Below are positions 5,870 to 6,406 of a DNA stretch of 6,406 nt, one piece after another. Each line of letters begins with the position of its first letter. Position 1 is the first letter of the stretch. The position numbers and the translations under genes are program-made. The notes beneath the pieces are model-generated. The model ran no database searches, was not told where the DNA came from, and saw only the letters and a list, made by a program, of their open reading frames with translations. The DNA is from Pseudomonadota bacterium (lineage in GTDB: Bacteria; Pseudomonadota; Alphaproteobacteria; Micropepsales; Micropepsaceae): NCBI GenBank assembly GCA_021817355.1, contig JAKAVI010000008.1, positions 1 to 6,406 on the forward strand, in the 5' to 3' direction.

Positions 5870-6406
5870 CTGAGTGGTCGGTATTCATACCAACATTTCT
5901 CGCAGCCTCGGTGGAGTGGGTGGAAGCCTTCACCATCGTCCTTGCGGTCAGTCTCAGCATTGGCTGGCCGCGCGCCATGGGCGCTGCCGTCGCGGCGCTT
6001 GGCACACTTGCAGTGATGACCGTCGTCACCGGCGGTGTCCTCAGGCTCGGCGTCAGCATGGATGTGCTCGAGCTTGTGATCGGTGTGCTGCTGCTGCTCT
6101 TTGGCCTGCGCTGGCTCGCCAAGGCCATCGCCCGCAGCGCCGGCATCAAGGCGTTTCATGACGAGGACAAGGAGTTCGCGCAAACCCGCGAAGAACTCTC
6201 CCATGGCGACCGCCACGCCGCCTGGCTCATCGCCTTCAAGGGCGTGATGCTCGAAGGCCTTGAAGTCTGGCTCATCGTCGTCGCCCTCGGGGTAAAAAGC
6301 CAAACACCGTGGTCCGCAGTCGCAGGCGCCCTTGCCGCTCTCATGGTGGTCATCCTCGCCGGGGCCATGATCCGCGCGCCCTTGAGCCGGGTGCCGGAAA
6401 ACGCCA
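5866..6406 (+). CDS. Multi-pass membrane protein, COG4280-like, FTR1-like ExxE motifs (3' end outside window)
   Basis: The ATG at 5866 overlaps the ATPase stop (ATGA), and the frame stays open to the right edge, giving 180 residues of a truncated gene. GGAGAT (5849-5854) is a suitable RBS, with 11 bases to the start. At least five hydrophobic segments are visible (about 5-28, 38-60, 66-85, 119-142, 148-170), with a charged, presumably cytoplasmic, loop at 86-118 (KAFHDEDKEFAQTREEL). TM1 contains SVEWVEAFTIVLAV (E17, E20) and TM4 contains MLEGLEVWLIVVALG (E130, E133), which look like two halves of an internal duplication. From memory this matches the uncharacterised family COG4280. The positions of the paired glutamates in TM1 and TM4 recall the REXXE motifs of FTR1/EfeU iron permeases, but no Arg precedes them. 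Co-translation with the importer implies a linked role, perhaps in metal transport; the function is not known. Confidence 0.8.
   Translation, partial: MTEWSVFIPTFLAASVEWVEAFTIVLAVSLSIGWPRAMGAAVAALGTLAVMTVVTGGVLRLGVSMDVLELVIGVLLLLFGLRWLAKAIARSAGIKAFHDEDKEFAQTREELSHGDRHAAWLIAFKGVMLEGLEVWLIVVALGVKSQTPWSAVAGALAALMVVILAGAMIRAPLSRVPENA

Overview
The window is a GC-rich bacterial chromosomal segment with every gene on the + strand. The gene content points to an alphaproteobacterium, probably Hyphomicrobiales/Rhizobiales: an alpha-type elongator tRNA-Met with a G1-U72 pair and encoded CCA, a CTTGAC-type -35 element and a medium-length single-ACT threonine deaminase. This placement is inference from gene style; no rRNA or other marker is present.

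Layout. 2-559 is the 3' part of mnmA (tRNA 2-thiouridylase). A 112-bp spacer follows, carrying a good sigma70-type promoter (621-649) that leads directly into a tRNA gene with anticodon CAT (672-746). Thirty bases after the tRNA, with no visible terminator, a GTG-started ilvA (777-2036) begins behind its own Shine-Dalgarno sequence. tRNA and enzyme gene may therefore share a transcript. A 160-bp spacer (2037-2196) then separates this housekeeping block from a transport operon.

The transport operon (2197 to beyond the right edge) encodes a solute-binding protein, a two-domain fused permease and an ABC ATPase, the set of a ferric-iron/2-aminoethylphosphonate-type importer. A fourth gene, which runs off the window, encodes an uncharacterised multi-pass membrane protein (COG4280-like by recollection of the family). 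All three junctions are 4-base stop/start overlaps (GTGA, ATGA, ATGA), so the four genes are almost certainly co-transcribed and translationally coupled.

The most interesting content is this operon. The importer looks iron-like in overall architecture, but the binding protein lacks the tandem tyrosines where ferric-binding proteins carry them, and both permease EAA loops lack the usual glycine. The fourth protein has two ExxE motifs in equivalent predicted helices (TM1 and TM4), the arrangement of the REXXE motifs of FTR1/EfeU iron permeases but without the arginine. Taken together this is a plausible, poorly characterised transport system for a metal or other solute. The substrate cannot be read from the sequence.
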